From Desulfobacterales bacterium (lineage in GTDB: Bacteria; Desulfobacterota; Desulfobacteria; Desulfobacterales; Desulfobacteraceae), in NCBI GenBank assembly GCA_022361135.1, contig JAKSBM010000173.1, positions 1-7,481 of the forward strand: 7,481 bases of DNA, given 5' to 3'. This document shows, piece after piece, positions 5,629 to 7,481 of this stretch. Made by a program: the position numbers and the translations under genes. The notes under the pieces are model-generated. The model made no database searches and was not told where the DNA came from. It saw nothing but the letters and a program-made list of their open reading frames with translations. Each line of letters begins with the position of its first letter. The stretch's first letter is position 1.

Positions 5629-5829
5629 CTCTAGCTTGGGGCATTCCATTTAAGCCCATTGCATGTTGTCCATTCCTTGTCATTTCTTCCAGGTGGCGCT
5701 GGGGTTTATCCAGCACCATTTCCAGCTGCTGTATTTTTATTTCACATAAAAATGTATAAAATATTTCACAAATACCCTTTAAATTTTTGTTCAAAACGTT
5801 ATATTGTTATTCACGTGTTATTAATTTAG

Positions 5830-5958
5830 CTGTGCATAACTATGGCGTCGCCCGTTGAAAAAAACTCCGTTGGGATTCCATAAATCGAAAGCTATCGCAT
5901 GGCAGCCCTCTAAGGGTAAGCATAATAACCACGTTATTTAAATGACGTGGTTTTTTTT
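5830..5958 (+). ncRNA. Candidate small RNA or terminated leader, family unknown
   Basis: A segment with several pairing elements ends in a strong intrinsic terminator. TATGG (5841-5845) can pair with CCATA near 5878-5882 around two direct copies of CCGTTG (5852-5857, 5867-5872). GCTA and TGGC form a short hairpin near 5891-5903, and CCCT/AGGG form another near 5907-5916, just before the terminator. The next coding start is 230 bases beyond, so a free-standing RNA is as likely as an attenuated leader. The promoter is not clear; the upstream 100 bases are AT-rich. I do not recognise the RNA. Confidence 0.3.
5927..5958 (+). terminator. Intrinsic terminator
   Basis: A perfect 8-bp stem AACCACGT (5927-5934) / ACGTGGTT (5945-5952) with a 10-base AT loop runs into eight T (5951-5958). 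There is no matching A-tract on the left, so it acts on the + strand. It lies 360 bases after dcd, and so more likely ends a separate short transcript than dcd itself. Confidence 0.8.
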
Positions 5959-5970
5959 GACATAACGGAA

Positions 5971-5983
5971 GGACATGATGTCC
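5971..5983. promoter_or_regulatory. 13-bp palindrome, operator-like
   Basis: GGACAT and ATGTCC are perfect half-sites around a single central G. They are nested in a wider pairing ATAACGG (5962-5968) / CCGTTGT (5991-5997). The site could be a repressor operator or an RNA hairpin just after the terminator. No regulator is assigned. Confidence 0.3.
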
Positions 5984-6071
5984 CGGTTACCCGTTGTCCT
6001 GAATCGCATCCCTTATTCCTCGGCTATGATGGATTCATTTTCCTTTGCCACCCATGGAAATACGGCAAGAT

Positions 6072-6166
6072 GTCTGTCCTTTACCAGACGATAATATGCC
6101 CTGTTCCCTTTTTTTAAAGATATGGAGCAGGGTTGAAGTCATAGCAGTCTTCCCGGAGAAGGGAAG
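6072..6166 (+). promoter_or_regulatory. Three tandem hairpins in the leader of the last gene
   Basis: GTCTG (6072-6076) pairs with CAGAC (6085-6089). CCCTGTTCC (6099-6107) pairs with GGAGCAGGG (6124-6132), with one G-T pair and an inner CTTT/AAAG. CTTCCC (6149-6154) pairs perfectly with GGGAAG (6161-6166). The last stem ends 9 bases before the ribosome binding site AAGGAG (6176-6181). The arrangement could control translation or RNA stability. No T-tract marks an attenuator, and no riboswitch family is recognised. Confidence 0.4.
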
Positions 6167-6187
6167 CGCGAGGATAAGGAGTTCGTC

Positions 6188-7481
6188 ATGCCGACTCAAG
6201 ATTTTATTTTTTGGCCCACCAGTAATTCTTTGGCAGCAGGTTCCGTGATGGTTGCAGTCCCTGCCGGCTTTGTTGCAACCAATGATGAAGCCACAGCCAA
6301 TATTATGGCCCGGCGGGTGCTTGAAATCATAGAAGGGTGGGCAACGACTCCTCCTCCCGGGTTGAATGCCCAGCAGAGTGCTGAGTTCAGCCGATTGCTG
6401 AATTTTTCCCTGAGAAGTGCCTCTCCTTCCAATGTTGCGCCTTCCACCATGGGGGAACTCATGGCGGATACCCCGTTTGATGCCCCCACCAACCCCGGAG
6501 AGACCCTTCCATCCAATCTCGGATTGGTGATTTATCTGAATCCCAATCGGAACAGCGCCACTGCATCCACCCGGATATATCGGGGAGAGGATGTCTATAA
6601 CCGGAATCGATCCGGGCTTCCCATCATTGAAATTGGTACGCGCTATTTTGAGGATTTCATCCGCTATGGCCAAGGTTCCCTTGCCTCCAGTTTGGCCTTT
6701 GCGGGGCAGGTCGCTGAAGGAACGGCGGGCGATTCCAATTATGCATTTGTCAATGAAGTGGCCAGTGCCATTGCCTATGAAATCGGTGCGCCCCCATCCC
6801 CGTCGGACAATCCAAGTGAAACCAGTTTTACCCAGACGGATTTCGTGGACCGGGCCGGTTTGGAAATGGAAGTGTCGGCGGTGAATTTGACCCGGACCGA
6901 CCTGGTGCCGTTGAGACGGACTCTGGAATTGGCCAGCACCTCTTCCACTGAGCTGGGGATTCCCGTGTTTAAACTTACTGTGGATGTGTTAACCGAGGGA
7001 GGCCCCCGGTATCCGGAGTTGGTCGTTGCGCCCTTAACCTCACAGGAACATATGGAGCCGGAGCTCCATGCCGCCCGCCAGATTCTGCTATCCCAGCTTA
7101 AAAATACCAGCAATACCAATGTGGCCGAGCTCATTTACAACTACAATGCCGAACTCATTACCACCCTGGGGGATGCCGGGTACCGATATTATTTGAATCA
7201 AACCTATGAAGACGCTGCCGAAGTGCTTCTCACCCGAAGATCCAATCTACCCCTGCGGTACTCCAACCAGATTACCTTTCTGGTTCCCTACGATAATCTT
7301 GGATCCGACGCCTTTATCGATTCCCTTCCCATAACATTAAATCGAACCCAGGTTCGTGCCCTAAGGACACGGGCAGCAGAATTTATCACTGCACTGGGGA
7401 TTGCAAATCCCAGTCCGGAGATGCGGGCCTTTGCCTTTCATCTCTTTTTTAATACCTACCAGCGGAAAGTGGCCGGTGTGA
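6188..7481 (+). CDS. Large protein of unknown function, N-terminal 431 residues (runs off the right edge)
   Basis: The frame is open from ATG 6188 to the end of the window, and AAGGAG (6176-6181) lies 6 bases before the start, an excellent ribosome binding site. The protein begins MPTQDFIFWP and lacks an N-terminal basic signal peptide or clear membrane helices, so it is probably cytoplasmic or exported by a signal-less route. Residues 1-110 are Ala/Pro/Ser-rich. Residues 111-200 form a segment with LVIYLNP and IIEIGTRYFEDFIRYGQG. Residues 222-285 contain RAGLEMEVS, FKLTVD and YPELVVAPL; the ExE (226, 228), Asp266 and Glu277 spacing recalls GCS/amidoligase-type ATP-dependent ligases, a weak similarity by eye. 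The rest (290-431) is helical and polar, with IYNYN, ITFLVPYDNLG and FHLFFNTYQ. It stands alone after a long leader. I do not recognise the family. Its size and lack of neighbours leave a secreted effector, a toxin or a housekeeping protein all possible. Confidence 0.8.
   Translation, partial: MPTQDFIFWPTSNSLAAGSVMVAVPAGFVATNDEATANIMARRVLEIIEGWATTPPPGLNAQQSAEFSRLLNFSLRSASPSNVAPSTMGELMADTPFDAPTNPGETLPSNLGLVIYLNPNRNSATASTRIYRGEDVYNRNRSGLPIIEIGTRYFEDFIRYGQGSLASSLAFAGQVAEGTAGDSNYAFVNEVASAIAYEIGAPPSPSDNPSETSFTQTDFVDRAGLEMEVSAVNLTRTDLVPLRRTLELASTSSTELGIPVFKLTVDVLTEGGPRYPELVVAPLTSQEHMEPELHAARQILLSQLKNTSNTNVAELIYNYNAELITTLGDAGYRYYLNQTYEDAAEVLLTRRSNLPLRYSNQITFLVPYDNLGSDAFIDSLPITLNRTQVRALRTRAAEFITALGIANPSPEMRAFAFHLFFNTYQRKVAGV

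Larger units (their letters stand above)
5567..6187. other. 621-base intergenic region before the last gene
   Basis: No gene is supported. In order the region holds the following. An inverted repeat lies at 5580-5628. A small hairpin GCTGG/CCAGC lies at 5698-5714. An AT-rich block at about 5730-5830 carries short direct repeats (TATTTCACA at 5738 and 5762; GTTAT at 5798, 5806 and 5817). A structured segment ends in an intrinsic terminator (5830-5958), followed by a 13-bp palindrome (5971-5983). A TATGAT -10-like hexamer lies at 6025-6030 without a good -35. Three hairpins sit in the leader of the last gene (6072-6166). Confidence 0.6.

Noticed and set aside
5597..5794. Minus-strand 65-codon frame (LEMVLDKPQRHLEEM...)
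   Set aside because: It starts with TTG, has no ribosome binding site and shows no recognised domain. The translation looks mildly protein-like, but that is not enough to call a gene.
5870..5920. Possible cyclic-di-GMP (GEMM) riboswitch
   Set aside because: Fragments such as AAAGCTA and ATGGCAGCC resemble GEMM pieces, but the conserved 5' half (CAAACC, GGGACGCAAAGC) and the 3' GGGTTGCC element are missing and the helices do not fold as required.
5957..5985. Promoter with -35 TTGACA overlapping the terminator T-run
   Set aside because: The -35 hexamer is perfect, but positions 16-18 bases further hold GC-rich sequence with no -10-like hexamer.
6035..6673. Minus-strand 212-codon frame
   Set aside because: It is antisense to the last gene, which has an excellent ribosome binding site and an open frame to the window edge.

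Overview
The window looks like a piece of a chromosome from an anaerobic bacterium, most likely a sulfate-reducing Desulfobacterota (deltaproteobacterial) lineage. That placement is an inference from the style of the proteins: a Cache-HAMP-HisKA kinase, CheY-type receivers, a formate/nitrite-family transporter and a short clostridial-type dCTP deaminase. No rRNA or tRNA is present to confirm it. All recognised genes lie on the + strand.

Left part (1-778). The 3' end of rsmE, the 16S rRNA m3U1498 methyltransferase, is followed after 16 bases by a 53-residue acidic protein. The transcript then meets two to three successive terminator-like hairpins.

Centre (877-4632). An extended -10 promoter and a roughly 120-base leader precede a three-gene signalling cassette. 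The first gene encodes a membrane histidine kinase with a large periplasmic Cache-type sensor. The second encodes a stand-alone receiver protein. The third encodes a receiver domain fused in frame to a complete six-helix FocA/NirC (FNT) anion channel. No DNA-binding response regulator is present. The simplest reading is a two-component system whose output is the transport activity of a membrane channel rather than transcription. This receiver-FNT fusion is the most unusual item in the window.

Region 4633-5044 has no convincing gene, but its first 200 bases are GC-rich and can form five consecutive hairpins, so it is a candidate structured RNA or 3' UTR. It is followed by an AT-rich stretch with a perfect 10-bp palindrome just upstream of dcd. 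The dcd product is a 173-residue dCTP deaminase (5045-5566) of the short type, with a C-terminus resembling bifunctional dCTP deaminase/dUTPases.

Right part (5567-7481). A 621-base non-coding region holds an AT-rich block, a structured segment ending in a clear intrinsic terminator (5927-5958), a 13-bp palindrome, and three tandem hairpins leading to a strong ribosome binding site. The last gene (6188 to beyond the right edge) encodes a protein of at least 431 residues that I do not recognise. One part of it has a faint pattern (ExE ... D ... PELVxxPL) recalling GCS/amidoligase-type ATP-dependent ligases.
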